A DNA stretch of 60,948 nucleotides, taken from the NCBI RefSeq assembly GCF_009900765.1, contig NZ_JAAABL010000022.1:1-60948 (forward strand), in the 5' to 3' direction. Positions 1 through 8,987 of this stretch are shown piece after piece. The DNA is from Rhodovarius lipocyclicus. GTDB taxonomy: Bacteria; Pseudomonadota; Alphaproteobacteria; Acetobacterales; Acetobacteraceae. How positions within the stretch are numbered: position 1 is the first letter of the stretch; every line of letters starts with the position of its first letter. The position numbers and the translations under genes are program-made. The notes beneath the pieces were generated by a model. It was not told the origin of the DNA and ran no database searches. It was given only the letters and a program-made list of their open reading frames with translations.

Positions 1-221
1 GGCCGGGCGGGTGCCGCGGGCGCGGGCGTGGCCGGGCGTTGCGGCGCGGCCGCGCGCGGGGGCTCAGGCGCCCGGGGGGCGACGGGCGCAGGAGCGGCGG
101 GCGTGCTGGGCGCGCCCAGCATGGATTGCGCCAGGCCAGGCCCGGCGCCGGTCACGGCAACCGCCAGCAGGGCGGCCGAGACCACCCCCCCAACACCCGA
201 GCCTGCCAGCCAGCGCTTCAT
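1..221 (-). CDS. Secreted Pro/Ala-rich protein, C-terminus beyond the window edge
   Basis: The frame opens with ATG at 221 and stays open for 73 codons to the left edge, so the gene is incomplete. The product starts with a basic residue pair and a hydrophobic stretch ending in GPGLAQS, a typical Sec signal peptide with cleavage after about residue 32. The rest is almost only Ala, Pro, Arg and Thr, with no recognisable domain. It starts 33 bp behind the stop of the membrane-protein gene at 254-721 and is probably co-transcribed with it. A similar low-complexity exported protein lies at 47728-48108. Such sequences act as periplasmic or wall-spanning linkers in some proteins, but no function can be assigned here. 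Confidence 0.6.
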   Translation of the reverse strand, partial: MKRWLAGSGVGGVVSAALLAVAVTGAGPGLAQSMLGAPSTPAAPAPVAPRAPEPPRAAAPQRPATPAPAAPAR

Positions 222-253
222 GCGCCAGAATTGGCAAGCCAAGCCGCGCCGGG

Positions 254-721
254 TCAAGCGGCAGGCGCCGCGTCGGCGCCCTCCTCCGCATCGGGCATGG
301 CGCGCACGAAGGTCCGCCAGTCATCCTTGCGGGTCGCGGCGCGTTCAGAGCCATCGGGCATCTTGGCATACAGGCTCAGCACGCCCTGGCCCCACCAGTA
401 GTCGAACTGCTTCACATCATGCAGCACGAGGGCGGAGCCGCGCTCGAACACGCCATCCTTGATGCGCGGCAGCATCTTCGCCAGCCACCACCAGCAGCCC
501 ACGGCCAGGATGGCGGCGCCCAGATAGAAATGCACCAGCCAGGTGCCCAGGAAGCTGGTGACCAGGATGGTGGCGGCGGGCCACACATTCTCGGTCATCC
601 GATAGACCGGGCTGCCGGGGCTGTTCATGCGCCGGATATGGATGCCGAGCTTCACGCGCTCCGCCGCCAGCAGTTCTCGCAGGCGGGCCAGTTCCGGGGT
701 GTCGGTCGCGGTGGTGCTCAT
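254..721 (-). CDS. Small conserved-type membrane protein
   Basis: The product is 155 aa. Residues about 45-85 form one long or two short hydrophobic segments (WPAATILVTSFLGTW, then LGAAILAVGCWWWLAKM), so it should sit in the inner membrane. The soluble C-terminal part contains Trp/Asp/Lys-rich sequence (FDYWWGQGVLSLYAKMPDGS) and an acidic Ala-rich tail. I do not recognise a named family. It is transcribed away from leuS; the 124 bp between them must hold both promoters. The codon use and the residue-level texture look like a real gene, unlike the antisense frames around it. Confidence 0.7.
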   Translation of the reverse strand: MSTTATDTPELARLRELLAAERVKLGIHIRRMNSPGSPVYRMTENVWPAATILVTSFLGTWLVHFYLGAAILAVGCWWWLAKMLPRIKDGVFERGSALVLHDVKQFDYWWGQGVLSLYAKMPDGSERAATRKDDWRTFVRAMPDAEEGADAAPAA

Positions 722-845
722 GGCGCCTCGTTAGCCTGAACCGGGGCGCGCGCCAAATGGCCCCCCGAGGGAACGGGCCGCCGCAACCCATTTATGCCAA
801 GCACCGCATGGCACAACGCCGGTTTCTGGGCTATTCCGCGCGGTC

Positions 846-3428
846 ATGGACCAGGCTTCCGAACCCGCCCGTTATGATTTCACCACGGCCGAGCCGCGCT
901 GGCAGGCCGCGTGGAACGACCGCGCCAGCTTCGCGGCACCCGATGTGCCGCCCGAGGGCGCGAAGAAATACTACGTGCTTGAGATGTTCCCCTACCCCAG
1001 CGGCAAGATCCACATGGGGCATGTGCGGAACTACACGCTGGGCGACGTGGTGGCACGGTACAAGCGGGCGACCGGCCACCTGGTGATGCACCCGATGGGG
1101 TGGGACGCCTTCGGCCTGCCGGCGGAAAACGCGGCGCGCGACCGCGGCGTGCACCCCGGCGCCTGGACCTACAACAACATCGCCAACATGCGCGCCGAGC
1201 TGAAGCGCATGGGCCTGTCGCTGGACTGGTCGCGCGAATTCGCCACCTGCGACCCCGAATACTACGGCCAGCAGCAGGCCCTGTTCCAGGACCTGATGGC
1301 CGCCGGCTTCGTCGAGCGCAAGGAAAGCTGGGTCAACTGGGACCCGGTGGACAACACCGTGCTGGCCAATGAGCAGGTGATCGACGGCCGCGGCTGGCGC
1401 TCCGGCGCGCCGGTCGAGAAGAAACTGCTGAGCCAGTGGTTCCTGAAGATCACCGAGGCCGCGCCCGACCTGCTGGAGGCCCTGAACGGCCTGGACCGCT
1501 GGCCCGAGCGCGTGAAGCTGATGCAGGCCAACTGGATCGGCCGCAGCGAAGGCGCGCGCGTGCGCTTCGAGCTGGCCCAGGCCGTGGACGGCGTGACGGA
1601 TGTGGAGGTGTTCACCACCCGCCCCGACACGCTGTTCGGCATGTCCTTCCTGGCGGTCGCCGCCGAGCACCCGCTGGCCGCCGCCGCCGCCGCGCGCAAC
1701 CCCAAGGCCGCCGAGTTCATCGCTGAATGCCGCGCCATGGGCACCAGCGAGGCCGCGATCGAACAGGCCGAGAAGCGCGGCTTCGACACCGGCTTCTTCG
1801 TGAAGCACCCGTTCAACGGGATGGAATACCCGGTCTGGATCGCGAATTTCGTGCTGATGGAATACGGCACGGGCGCCATCTTCGGCTGCCCCAGCGGTGA
1901 CCAGCGCGACCTGGACTTCGCGCGCAAATACGGCCTGCCGGTGCTGCCCGTGGTGCTGCCGCCCGATGCGGACCCCGCCACCTTCAGCATCGCCGATGTC
2001 GCCTATACCGACGACGGCCGCATCTACAATTCCGGCTTCCTGAACGGGCTGGCGGTGCCGGAGGCGAAGAAGGCCGCCATCGCCGCGCTGGAGGAAAAGC
2101 GCGCCGGGCGCGGCATCGTGAACTGGCGCCTGCGCGACTGGGGTGTCTCCCGCCAGCGCTATTGGGGCTGCCCCATCCCGGTCATCCATTGCGATGCCTG
2201 CGGCGTGGTGCCGGTGCCCAAGGACCAGCTGCCGGTGAAGCTGCCGGAGGATGTGGATTTCTCCCGCCCCGGCAACCCGCTGGACCACCACCCCACCTGG
2301 AAGCACGTGAACTGCCCGAGCTGCGGCCGGGCTGCGGTGCGTGAGACGGATACCTTCGACACCTTCGTCGACAGCAGCTGGTATTTCGCCCGCTTCTGCT
2401 CGCCCCGCGCAGCGGAGCCGCTGACCAAGGCCGCCGTCGATGCCTGGCTGCCGGTGGACCAGTATATCGGCGGCATCGAGCACGCGATCCTGCACCTGCT
2501 CTATGCCCGCTTCTTCACCCGCGCCCTGAGCGGCATGGGCAAGGTGGCGACGCCCGAACCCTTCGCCGGCCTGTTCACCCAGGGCATGGTCACCCACGCC
2601 TCCTACCGCGCCGCCGACGGCCGCTGGCTGTACCCGGAGGATGTGGCGGTGGACGCCGAGGGTGTCGCCACCGAAAAGGCGACCGGCGCGGTCGTTGCCA
2701 TCGGCCGCGGCGAGAAGATGTCGAAGTCGAAGAACAACACCGTGGACCCCGGGGCGATCATCGACCGCTACGGCGCGGACACGGCGCGCTGGTTCATCCT
2801 GAGCGACAACCCGCCCGACCGCGATATGGAATGGTCGGAGGCGGGCGTGGCCGGCGCCGCGCGCTTCGTGCAGCGCGTGTGGCGCCTGGTGACCACCAGC
2901 CTGCCGCTGCCGCCCGCCAGCGAAACCCCCGGCGAAACTCCCGCTGGGCGCAAGCTGCGCCAGGTGACGCACCGCTCCATCGCCGCCGTGACCACGGCGC
3001 TGGAAACCTTCGCCTTCAACGTGGCGGTCGCGCGCATCCATGAATTCGCCAACGCGATCGCGGAGGCACCCGCCGACGCCGCCGGCGCGAAGCTGGAGGC
3101 GCTGGAAGCCCTGCTGCGCCTGACCGCGCCCATGATGCCGCATCTGGCCGAGGAGCTGTGGTCCGCCCTGCACCCCGGCACCACGGATCTGGTGGCCGAA
3201 CTGCCCTGGCCCGAGGCCGACCCCGACTTGCTGAAGGCGGATACGCTGACCCTGGCGGTGCAGGTGAACGGCAAGCTGCGCGCGAATATCGAGGTGGCGC
3301 TGGACGCCAGCGAGGATACCATCTTCACCACGGCGCTGGCCGAGGAGAATGTGGCCCGCGCCATCGATGGCAAACCGATCCGCAAGCGCATCCATGTGCG
3401 CGGGCGCATCGTCAATTTCGTGGTGTAG
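846..3428 (+). CDS. leuS: Leucine-tRNA ligase
   Basis: Cytoplasmic class I aminoacyl-tRNA synthetase that charges tRNA(Leu) with leucine. The product is 860 aa, the normal bacterial length. The HIGH-type signature is HMGH at residues 56-59 and the KMSKS loop is at 624-628 ([10 protein letters not shown]). The CP1 editing insertion lies between about residues 220 and 420. A zinc-knuckle-like CDAC...CPSC pattern follows the editing domain, and the C-terminal anticodon-binding region ends in NFVV. It is the first gene of an operon with lptE, 2 bp downstream, and holA. The ATG at 846 gives the conserved N-terminus. Confidence 0.97.
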   Translation: MDQASEPARYDFTTAEPRWQAAWNDRASFAAPDVPPEGAKKYYVLEMFPYPSGKIHMGHVRNYTLGDVVARYKRATGHLVMHPMGWDAFGLPAENAARDRGVHPGAWTYNNIANMRAELKRMGLSLDWSREFATCDPEYYGQQQALFQDLMAAGFVERKESWVNWDPVDNTVLANEQVIDGRGWRSGAPVEKKLLSQWFLKITEAAPDLLEALNGLDRWPERVKLMQANWIGRSEGARVRFELAQAVDGVTDVEVFTTRPDTLFGMSFLAVAAEHPLAAAAAARNPKAAEFIAECRAMGTSEAAIEQAEKRGFDTGFFVKHPFNGMEYPVWIANFVLMEYGTGAIFGCPSGDQRDLDFARKYGLPVLPVVLPPDADPATFSIADVAYTDDGRIYNSGFLNGLAVPEAKKAAIAALEEKRAGRGIVNWRLRDWGVSRQRYWGCPIPVIHCDACGVVPVPKDQLPVKLPEDVDFSRPGNPLDHHPTWKHVNCPSCGRAAVRETDTFDTFVDSSWYFARFCSPRAAEPLTKAAVDAWLPVDQYIGGIEHAILHLLYARFFTRALSGMGKVATPEPFAGLFTQGMVTHASYRAADGRWLYPEDVAVDAEGVATEKATGAVVAIGRGEKMSKSKNNTVDPGAIIDRYGADTARWFILSDNPPDRDMEWSEAGVAGAARFVQRVWRLVTTSLPLPPASETPGETPAGRKLRQVTHRSIAAVTTALETFAFNVAVARIHEFANAIAEAPADAAGAKLEALEALLRLTAPMMPHLAEELWSALHPGTTDLVAELPWPEADPDLLKADTLTLAVQVNGKLRANIEVALDASEDTIFTTALAEENVARAIDGKPIRKRIHVRGRIVNFVV

Positions 3429-3430
3429 GC

Positions 3431-3949
3431 ATGACCGCTCGGCGCGCGCTACTGCTGGCTTCCCCCCTGCTGCTGGCCGCCTGCGGCTTCCGGCCGCTGC
3501 ACCGCCCCGGCGCCATGCCGGGCGGCGAGGCGCTGGCCGACCAGCTTGCCTCCGTCCGGGTGGCGCGGATGGGCGAACGCCAGGGGCAGCTGCTGCGCCG
3601 CGCCCTGCAGAACCGGCTGGAGGACACGCGCCCCGGCACCCCCGCGCAGTTCGAGCTGCGGGCCGGCACACGTGGAGACGCCGATGTGCAGGGCTATCGC
3701 TCCGACGGCGGCATCACCCGCATCCGCATGACCATGACCGCCGATTTCGTGCTGGTGCGCCTGGGCGCCGAGCAGGAGGAGGTCATGCGCGGCACCAGCC
3801 GCAAGTTCGACGCCTTCAACCTGCCGGACCTGCAATTCTTCGCCGCCGACATCAGCCGCGAGGCGATGGAGCGCCGGCTGGTGGAGGAACTGGCCGAGGA
3901 TATCGCCCGCCGCATCGCGCTGGAGCTGCGCCGGCGTGGCGAAGCTTGA
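3431..3949 (+). CDS. lptE: LPS-assembly lipoprotein LptE
   Basis: Outer-membrane lipoprotein that plugs the LptD barrel and helps insert lipopolysaccharide. The 172-aa product has a lipoprotein signal with lipobox LLAACG, followed by GFRPLH, the motif typical of alphaproteobacterial LptE. ATG 3431 lies 2 bp after the leuS stop; longer frames that start inside leuS are not credible. The end overlaps holA by 14 bp. The leuS-lptE-holA order is the usual one in proteobacteria, which supports the assignment although LptE proteins diverge strongly in sequence. Confidence 0.9.
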   Translation: MTARRALLLASPLLLAACGFRPLHRPGAMPGGEALADQLASVRVARMGERQGQLLRRALQNRLEDTRPGTPAQFELRAGTRGDADVQGYRSDGGITRIRMTMTADFVLVRLGAEQEEVMRGTSRKFDAFNLPDLQFFAADISREAMERRLVEELAEDIARRIALELRRRGEA

Positions 3950-4949
3950 TCCCAAGCGCCTCGACGCTTTCCTCAAGGACCCTGGCGAGACCCGCGTCGT
4001 GCTGCTGCACGGCGACGACGCCGGGCTGGTGCGGGAACGCGCGGAGGCGCTGAGCCGCGCCGTCACCGGCGGTGACGAGCTGGCCGTGGCCGACATCCCG
4101 CGCGAAGGCGCCAAGGACACCGCCCTGCTTGCCTCCGAGGCCGCGACGCGCCCCCTGCTGGGCGGCCGCCGCCTGGTGCGCGTGCGCGAAGCCACCGACG
4201 CCTTCACCAACGCCGCCAAGGCGGCCCTCGAAGGCCCCGGCCCGGGGCTGGTGGTGATGGAGGGGCCTGAACTCCAGGCGCGCTCCCGCCTGCGCACCTT
4301 GCTGGAGGCCTCGCCCAAGGCCGCCGTCATCGCCTGCTGGCGGGAACGCGGCGCGGAGCTGGCCGCCAGCGCGCGGCGCATCCTGGAGGAGCTGGGCATC
4401 AGCGCCGATGGGCCCGCCATCGACTGGCTGGTGCAGAACCAGGGCGAGGACCGGCTGCTGCTGCGCCGCGAATTGGAAAAGCTGGCCCTGTATGTCGGCC
4501 CCGGCGGCCGCGCCACCGAGGAAGACGTGCTGGCCGTGGTGGGCGAGGCCAACACGCTGAGCCTGGATGAAGCGCTGAATTCCGCCTTCGCCGGGGATGT
4601 GCCGGCGGCCGACCGGGCTTTGGCCTCGGCCATCAGCGACGGGGCGGTGCCGGTGCAGATCATCCGCGCCGCCCTGCGCCACACCCAGCGGCTGCTGGAA
4701 GCCAGCATGGCGGTGGCCGATGGCTCCTCTCCCGGTGAGGCGCTGGGCGCGCTGCGGCCGCCGGTGTTCTTCCGCACGAAGCCCATCATGGAACGGGCGC
4801 TGCGGAACTGGCGGATGCCGGCACTGGAAGCGGTGGCGAACGCACTGCTGGAAGCGGAAAAACGCACCAAGACCACAGGCATGCCGGATAAGGCAGTGGC
4901 ACGGCAGGCCGTGCTGGCGATCGCGCAGCGGGGCGCGGCACGAAGGTAG
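3936..4949 (+). CDS. holA: DNA polymerase III subunit delta
   Basis: Clamp-loader subunit that opens the beta sliding clamp during replication. The product is 337 aa, the expected length. The N-terminal part has the divergent AAA-like fold (LLHGDDAGLVRERAEAL), with the conserved VVMEGPEL region near 105, a central DRLLLRRELEKLALY segment and a helical C-terminal collar domain. It overlaps lptE by 14 bp, so translation is likely coupled. The neighbouring region downstream (4950-5185) is a dispersed repeat that also contains GC-rich hairpins and may serve as the transcription terminator of this operon. Confidence 0.93.
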   Translation: MAKLDPKRLDAFLKDPGETRVVLLHGDDAGLVRERAEALSRAVTGGDELAVADIPREGAKDTALLASEAATRPLLGGRRLVRVREATDAFTNAAKAALEGPGPGLVVMEGPELQARSRLRTLLEASPKAAVIACWRERGAELAASARRILEELGISADGPAIDWLVQNQGEDRLLLRRELEKLALYVGPGGRATEEDVLAVVGEANTLSLDEALNSAFAGDVPAADRALASAISDGAVPVQIIRAALRHTQRLLEASMAVADGSSPGEALGALRPPVFFRTKPIMERALRNWRMPALEAVANALLEAEKRTKTTGMPDKAVARQAVLAIAQRGAARR

Positions 4950-5185
4950 AAGGCCGAGGGGCGCCGCCCCTCGGGCACCCCGCCCATACCGCGGGGCGAA
5001 GCCCCGCACCCCGGGGAGCCGAAAGGCCCCTGGACCCCAGCAGTTTGGTGCTGGTCCTGGGAAGGTGTTTCCCATTGAATTTTATAATAAAATTGACCTC
5101 AAACCTGCCAGGGTAAGGCGCCAAACTCATGGGTTCAAAGGGTTGCTACAACCCTTTGCGGGGGTCCAGGGGGCGGAGCCCCTTG
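4950..5185 (+). repeat. Dispersed palindromic repeat, family 1, copy A
   Basis: No gene lies between holA and maeB. The interval matches 44187-44420 over most of its length. Shared parts in order are the GC hairpin GAGGGGCGCCGCCCCTC, the segment GAAAGGCCCCTGGACCCC, CAGTTTGG, an AT-rich core (5071-5096) and CGCCAAACTCATGGG. The perfect stem CAAAGGGTTG-CTA-CAACCCTTTG (5136-5158) and the end CAGGGGGCGGAGCCCC follow. Outer arms around the AT core are inverted copies of each other. Copy A carries extra GC-rich sequence after the first hairpin (about 4983-5012). There is no transposase; it resembles a MITE or large REP-type element. Short ATG frames inside it are artefacts of the repeat. Confidence 0.8.
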
Positions 5186-5198
5186 GTCGCGGCCGTCT

Positions 5199-7478
5199 TC
5201 ACCCCGGCCCTTTCCAGCCATTCGCATGCGCCACCGCCGCGGCGGTCACGTTCACGATGCCGCGCGCGGTCACGGAGTTCACCAGCACTTCCACTGGTTT
5301 GTTCATGCCCAGCAGCAGCGGCCCCACCTGCAGGCCTTCGGCGGCGGCTTTCAGCAGGTTGAAGGCGATGTTCGCGGCATCCAGGTTCGGCATCACCAGC
5401 AGGTTGGCGGGGCCGGTCAGGGTCGTATCCGGCACGGACTTGCCCAGGATGGTCGACACCAGCGCGGCGTCGGCGTGCATTTCGCCGTCCACTTCCAGCC
5501 CGGGTTCGGCGGCCTGGATCAGTTTCAGGGCCGCGCGCATGCGCCGGGCGCTGGGCGCCTGGGAGGAGCCGAAGGAGGAGTGCGACAGCAGCGCCGCGCG
5601 CGGCGTCAGGCCGAAGCGGCGGATCTGGGCGGCGGCCAGATGCGTCATTTCCGCGATCTGCTCGGCGCTGGGTTCCAGCAGCAGGTGCGTGTCCACGAAG
5701 AACAGCGCGCCATTGGGCACCAGCACGGCTGTGACGGCATACACGCGGGAGACAGCGGGGCTTTTGCCGATCACGTCCAGCGCGTGGTGCCAGTGGCGCA
5801 TCCAGTCGCCATTGCCGCCGACGATGGCGGCATCCGCCTGGCCGGTTTCCAGCAGCAGGCTGGCAGCGACCGTGGGGCGGGTATAGACGCGCCGGCCGGC
5901 ATTGTCGGGCGGCACGCCGCGCCGGCCGACCTTGCGGGTATAGACGGCTTCGAGCGGGCCGAAGACGGCCTCGTCCTTCATCGGGTCCAGCACGCGCACG
6001 GAGCGGTCCAGGTCCATGCGCAGGCCCATGGAGGCGACGCGCGCCGCGATCACGTCGCGCCGGCCGATCAGGATGGGTTCGGCGATGCCGTCATCCAGGA
6101 TGGTCTGCACGGCGCGCAGGGTGCGCTCGTCCTCGCCCTCGGAATACACCACGCGGCGGGGGGCCTTGCGGGCGGCCTCGAACATCGGGCGCATCAGGTT
6201 GCCGGAGCGGAAGACGAAGCGTTCCAGCTCCCGCTGATAGGCGTCGAAATCCTTGATCGGGCGGCGGGCCACGCCGCTGTCCATGGCGGCGCGCGCCACG
6301 GCCGGGGAGATTTCAAGGATCAGCCGCGGGTCGAAGGGCTTGGGGATGATGTAGTCGGGGCCGAAGACCGGGGCCTGGCCGCCATAGGCGGCGGCCACGA
6401 CTTCGCTGGCCTCCATGCGGGCCAGGGCGGCGATGGCCTCGACGGTCGCGACCTTCATTTCCTCGTTGATCGTGGTCGCGCCCACATCCAGCGCGCCGCG
6501 GAAGATGAAGGGGAAGCAGAGGACGTTGTTGACCTGGTTCGGATAGTCGCTGCGGCCGGTGGCCACGATCGCGTCCGGGCGGGCGGCGCGCACGGCCTCG
6601 GGCAGGATTTCGGGTTCGGGGTTGGCCAGCGCCAGGACCAGCGGCTTGGGCGCCAGCTTGCCCAGCCATTCGGGCTTCAGCACGCGCGGCGCGGACAGGC
6701 CGAGGAACACGTCGGCGCCATCCAGCACGTCCTCCAGCGTGCGCAGGTCGGTGTCCTGCGCGTATTGGGCCTTGTAGGGGTCCATCGTGTTGCGGCCCTT
6801 GTAGACGAGGCCGTCCACGTCGCAGACCCACACGTTTTCCCGCTTCAGGCCCATGGTGACCAGCAGGTTGAGGCAGGCCAGCGCCGCAGCGCCGCCGCCG
6901 GTGTTCACCAGCTTCACATCGGCCAGGTTCTTGCCTTGCAGCAGCAGGCCGTTGCGGATGGCGGCGGCGACGATGATGGCGGTGCCGTGCTGGTCGTCAT
7001 GGAAGACCGGGATGTTCATCTTCGCGCGCAGTTCGCGCTCGATCTCGAAGCATTCCGGGGCCTTGATGTCTTCCAGGTTGATGGCGCCGAAGCTGGCTTC
7101 GAGCCTGGAGACGGTCTGGACGAACAAGGCGGGGTCGCGTTCCTCGACCTCGATGTCGATGGAGTCGATGCCCGCGAATTTCTTGAAGAGGACGGCCTTG
7201 CCTTCCATCACGGGCTTGGAGGCGAGCGCCCCGATGGCGCCGAGCCCCAGCACGGCGGTGCCGTTGGTGATGACGGCGACCATGTTGCCGCGGGTGGTGT
7301 AGTCCCAGGCGGCCTCGGGGTTCTTGGCGATTTCCTCGCAGGCGGCGGCGACGCCGGGAGAGTAGGCCAGGCCCAGGTCGCGCTGGGTGGCCATGCGCTT
7401 CGTCGGCTCGATGGCGAGCTTACCGGGCCGCGGCAGGCGGTGGTAGTCGAGCGCGGCTTTACGGAAGTCTTCGTCCAT
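5199..7478 (-). CDS. maeB: NADP-dependent malic enzyme with phosphotransacetylase-like domain
   Basis: Oxidatively decarboxylates malate to pyruvate, making NADPH. The 759-aa product has the two-part MaeB layout. The malic-enzyme part covers residues 1-430, with AYSPGVAAACEEI, a dinucleotide fold TNGTAVLGLGAIG and INLEDIKAPECFEIE. A phosphate-acetyltransferase-like part covers about 440-759, which in this family is regulatory rather than catalytic. The start at 7478 (MDEDFRKAALDYH) matches the family and has a GGGGGA ribosome site; the frame extends upstream but that part has no conserved look. It is monocistronic, converging on the repeat at 4950-5185. Confidence 0.93.
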   Translation of the reverse strand: MDEDFRKAALDYHRLPRPGKLAIEPTKRMATQRDLGLAYSPGVAAACEEIAKNPEAAWDYTTRGNMVAVITNGTAVLGLGAIGALASKPVMEGKAVLFKKFAGIDSIDIEVEERDPALFVQTVSRLEASFGAINLEDIKAPECFEIERELRAKMNIPVFHDDQHGTAIIVAAAIRNGLLLQGKNLADVKLVNTGGGAAALACLNLLVTMGLKRENVWVCDVDGLVYKGRNTMDPYKAQYAQDTDLRTLEDVLDGADVFLGLSAPRVLKPEWLGKLAPKPLVLALANPEPEILPEAVRAARPDAIVATGRSDYPNQVNNVLCFPFIFRGALDVGATTINEEMKVATVEAIAALARMEASEVVAAAYGGQAPVFGPDYIIPKPFDPRLILEISPAVARAAMDSGVARRPIKDFDAYQRELERFVFRSGNLMRPMFEAARKAPRRVVYSEGEDERTLRAVQTILDDGIAEPILIGRRDVIAARVASMGLRMDLDRSVRVLDPMKDEAVFGPLEAVYTRKVGRRGVPPDNAGRRVYTRPTVAASLLLETGQADAAIVGGNGDWMRHWHHALDVIGKSPAVSRVYAVTAVLVPNGALFFVDTHLLLEPSAEQIAEMTHLAAAQIRRFGLTPRAALLSHSSFGSSQAPSARRMRAALKLIQAAEPGLEVDGEMHADAALVSTILGKSVPDTTLTGPANLLVMPNLDAANIAFNLLKAAAEGLQVGPLLLGMNKPVEVLVNSVTARGIVNVTAAAVAHANGWKGPG

Positions 7479-7647
7479 CGGGGTCCCCCAGTCCCGCACA
7501 GAATGCGGCCGGAGAGGGGCCGAGGCAACCTTGCTGGGGTGCGATGCGGTATGCGTGGGGGAAATGGAAGCTTGGCTTGCATGGAAGTGGGGGGCTATCT
7601 TGCATGCAAGAGCTGTCCCGCCAGACGAATCCCGGCGCACAGCGCCG

Positions 7648-7720
7648 GGCGGCGCCCATCAGGCAGTGATGCGAGGAGATGCCCGCGGCGCGCCGTAAGC
7701 CAAGCCGCCGGAGGCGGCGC
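7648..7720 (+). repeat. Dispersed repeat, family 2, copy 1
   Basis: The 294-bp space between maeB and the tRNA holds no gene. It contains a stretch that recurs inverted at 35338-35416. The two copies share GGCGGCGCCCA(T/C)CAGGC, then the exact 18-mer GGCGCGCCGTAAGCCAAG (7687-7704), then a small GGCGGC-type hairpin. A further hairpin (CACGCCGAAGGCGTG) follows at about 7723-7737. No coding potential or transposase is visible. Both copies lie next to small stable RNA genes (tRNA here, tmRNA there). Confidence 0.6.
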
Positions 7721-7772
7721 GTCACGCCGAAGGCGTGCCTGCGGCACGACGTTTGAGGACACAATAAAAATA

Positions 7773-7855
7773 TGCGGTCGAGAAGATTCGAACTTCCACG
7801 GGGTTTCCCCCACCAGCACCTCAAGCTGACGCGTCTACCATTCCGCCACGACCGC
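7773..7855 (-). tRNA. tRNA-Leu (anticodon GAG)
   Basis: On the minus strand the acceptor arms GCGGTCG and CGACCGC pair. The T-arm contains GTTCGAATC, and the anticodon stem CAGC/GCTG encloses the loop TTGAGGT, giving GAG, which reads CUC. A long variable arm (GGGG-AAA-CCCC) confirms a class II leucine tRNA. The CCA end is not encoded. Discriminator A is at 7773. It lies between maeB and lipB as a single gene. Confidence 0.95.
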
Positions 7856-7928
7856 AAACGTGGCGGGCTTCTACCGCATGCGGCGGCGGCTTACAACCGG
7901 GGGGCCGCCATACCATAATGCGGGCATC

Positions 7929-8624
7929 ATGCCTGAAAGCCTCCTGTCCGTTCCGCCGCTCCTCATCCCCGCCGGCACGCCGCGCGCGGGGGTGGAATGG
8001 AGCGTCTCCGAAGGGCTGACCCCCTACACCCCCGCCATCGCCGCGATGGAGGCCCGCGCCCACGCCATCCATGACGGCACGGCAGGCGAATGCGTCTGGC
8101 TGGTGGAACACCCCCCCACCTACACCGCCGGCACCAGCGCGAAGCCGGAGGACCTGAAGGATGCCCGCTTCCCCGCCGTGCCCGCCGGCCGGGGCGGGAA
8201 ATGGACCTATCACGGCCCCGGCCAGCGCGTGGCCTATGCCATGCTGGACCTGACACGCCCGCACGGCCCCGTGCCCGCGCGCGATATCCGCGCCTATGTC
8301 CACGCGCTGGAGGAATGGATGATCCGCGCCCTGTGGCGCTTCAACATCCGCGGTGAGCGGCGGGAAGGCCGCGTGGGCATCTGGGTGGTGCGCCCCGGCG
8401 GCGCGGAGGAAAAGATCGGCGCCATCGGCGTGCGCGTCACCCGCTGGGTCTCCTGGCACGGGCTGGCGCTGAACCTGGAACCGGATCTGAGCCATTTCGG
8501 CGGCATCGTGCCCTGCGGCATCGCGGAACACGGCGTCACCTCCCTGCACGCGCTGGGGGTGCTGATCACGATGGAAGAGCTGGACAGCGCGCTGATGTCC
8601 GCCTGGGACGAGGTTTTCGGATGA
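7929..8624 (+). CDS. lipB: Octanoyl-[acyl carrier protein]-protein transferase
   Basis: Moves octanoate from acyl carrier protein to lipoyl domains, the first step of lipoate synthesis. The 231-aa product has the LipB signature [19 protein letters not shown] (the family pattern being GGxxTxHGPGQ). It also has the [19 protein letters not shown] block and the catalytic cysteine in VPCGI. ATG 7929 is preferred over the ATG at 7860, which would add 23 unconserved residues reaching the edge of the tRNA. Its last four bases overlap the ArsC-like gene (ATGA), so the two are translationally coupled. Confidence 0.94.
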   Translation: MPESLLSVPPLLIPAGTPRAGVEWSVSEGLTPYTPAIAAMEARAHAIHDGTAGECVWLVEHPPTYTAGTSAKPEDLKDARFPAVPAGRGGKWTYHGPGQRVAYAMLDLTRPHGPVPARDIRAYVHALEEWMIRALWRFNIRGERREGRVGIWVVRPGGAEEKIGAIGVRVTRWVSWHGLALNLEPDLSHFGGIVPCGIAEHGVTSLHALGVLITMEELDSALMSAWDEVFG

Positions 8625-8965
8625 TCACCATTTGGCACAACACCGGCTGCTCCACCTCCCGCAAGGTGCTGGACCTGCTGCGCGCCGAAGGGCACGCACC
8701 CCGCATCGTCGAATACCTGAAGACCCCGCCCAGCCGGGCGGAGATCGCGGCGGTGGTGAAGCAGCTGGGCATCCCCGCGCGCGGCCTGCTGCGCAAGAAG
8801 GCCCCGCCCTATCAGGAGCTGGGGCTGGATGACCCGAACCTGACGGACGACCAGGCGCTGGACGCGATGGCCGCCCACCCGGTGCTGATCGAACGCCCGG
8901 TGGTGATCACGGACAAAGGCGCGCGGATCGGCCGGCCGGTGGAGGCGGTGCGGGAGGTGCTGTAA
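8621..8965 (+). CDS. ArsC-family (glutaredoxin-like) arsenate reductase
   Basis: A 114-aa thioredoxin-fold protein of the ArsC/YfgD family. The catalytic cysteine lies in HNTGCSTSR near the N-terminus, matching the family pattern Cx(S/T)SR. The substrate-binding arginine region LIERPVV and the C-terminal GRPVEAV are also present. True arsenate reductases reduce arsenate with glutathione and glutaredoxin. No ars operon genes (arsR, arsB, acr3) are nearby, so it may be a housekeeping YfgD-type paralogue rather than a resistance gene. It is coupled to lipB by a 4-bp overlap. Confidence 0.85.
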   Translation: MITIWHNTGCSTSRKVLDLLRAEGHAPRIVEYLKTPPSRAEIAAVVKQLGIPARGLLRKKAPPYQELGLDDPNLTDDQALDAMAAHPVLIERPVVITDKGARIGRPVEAVREVL

Positions 8966-8987
8966 CGGCGACCTCCCGCCCCCTCCA

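Noticed and set aside
831..3671. 946-codon open frame on the minus strand opposite leuS
   Set aside because: A by-product of high GC on the strand opposite a certain gene; composition is Gly/Arg/His/Ala-rich without any family motif.
5129..5362. Short plus-strand frames starting MGSKGCYNPL at repeat copies A and B
   Set aside because: They arise from the repeat sequence itself and run into unrelated DNA in each copy.
5226..7829. 867-codon open frame on the plus strand opposite maeB
   Set aside because: Antisense shadow of maeB with His/Gly/Asp-rich composition; no conserved motif.
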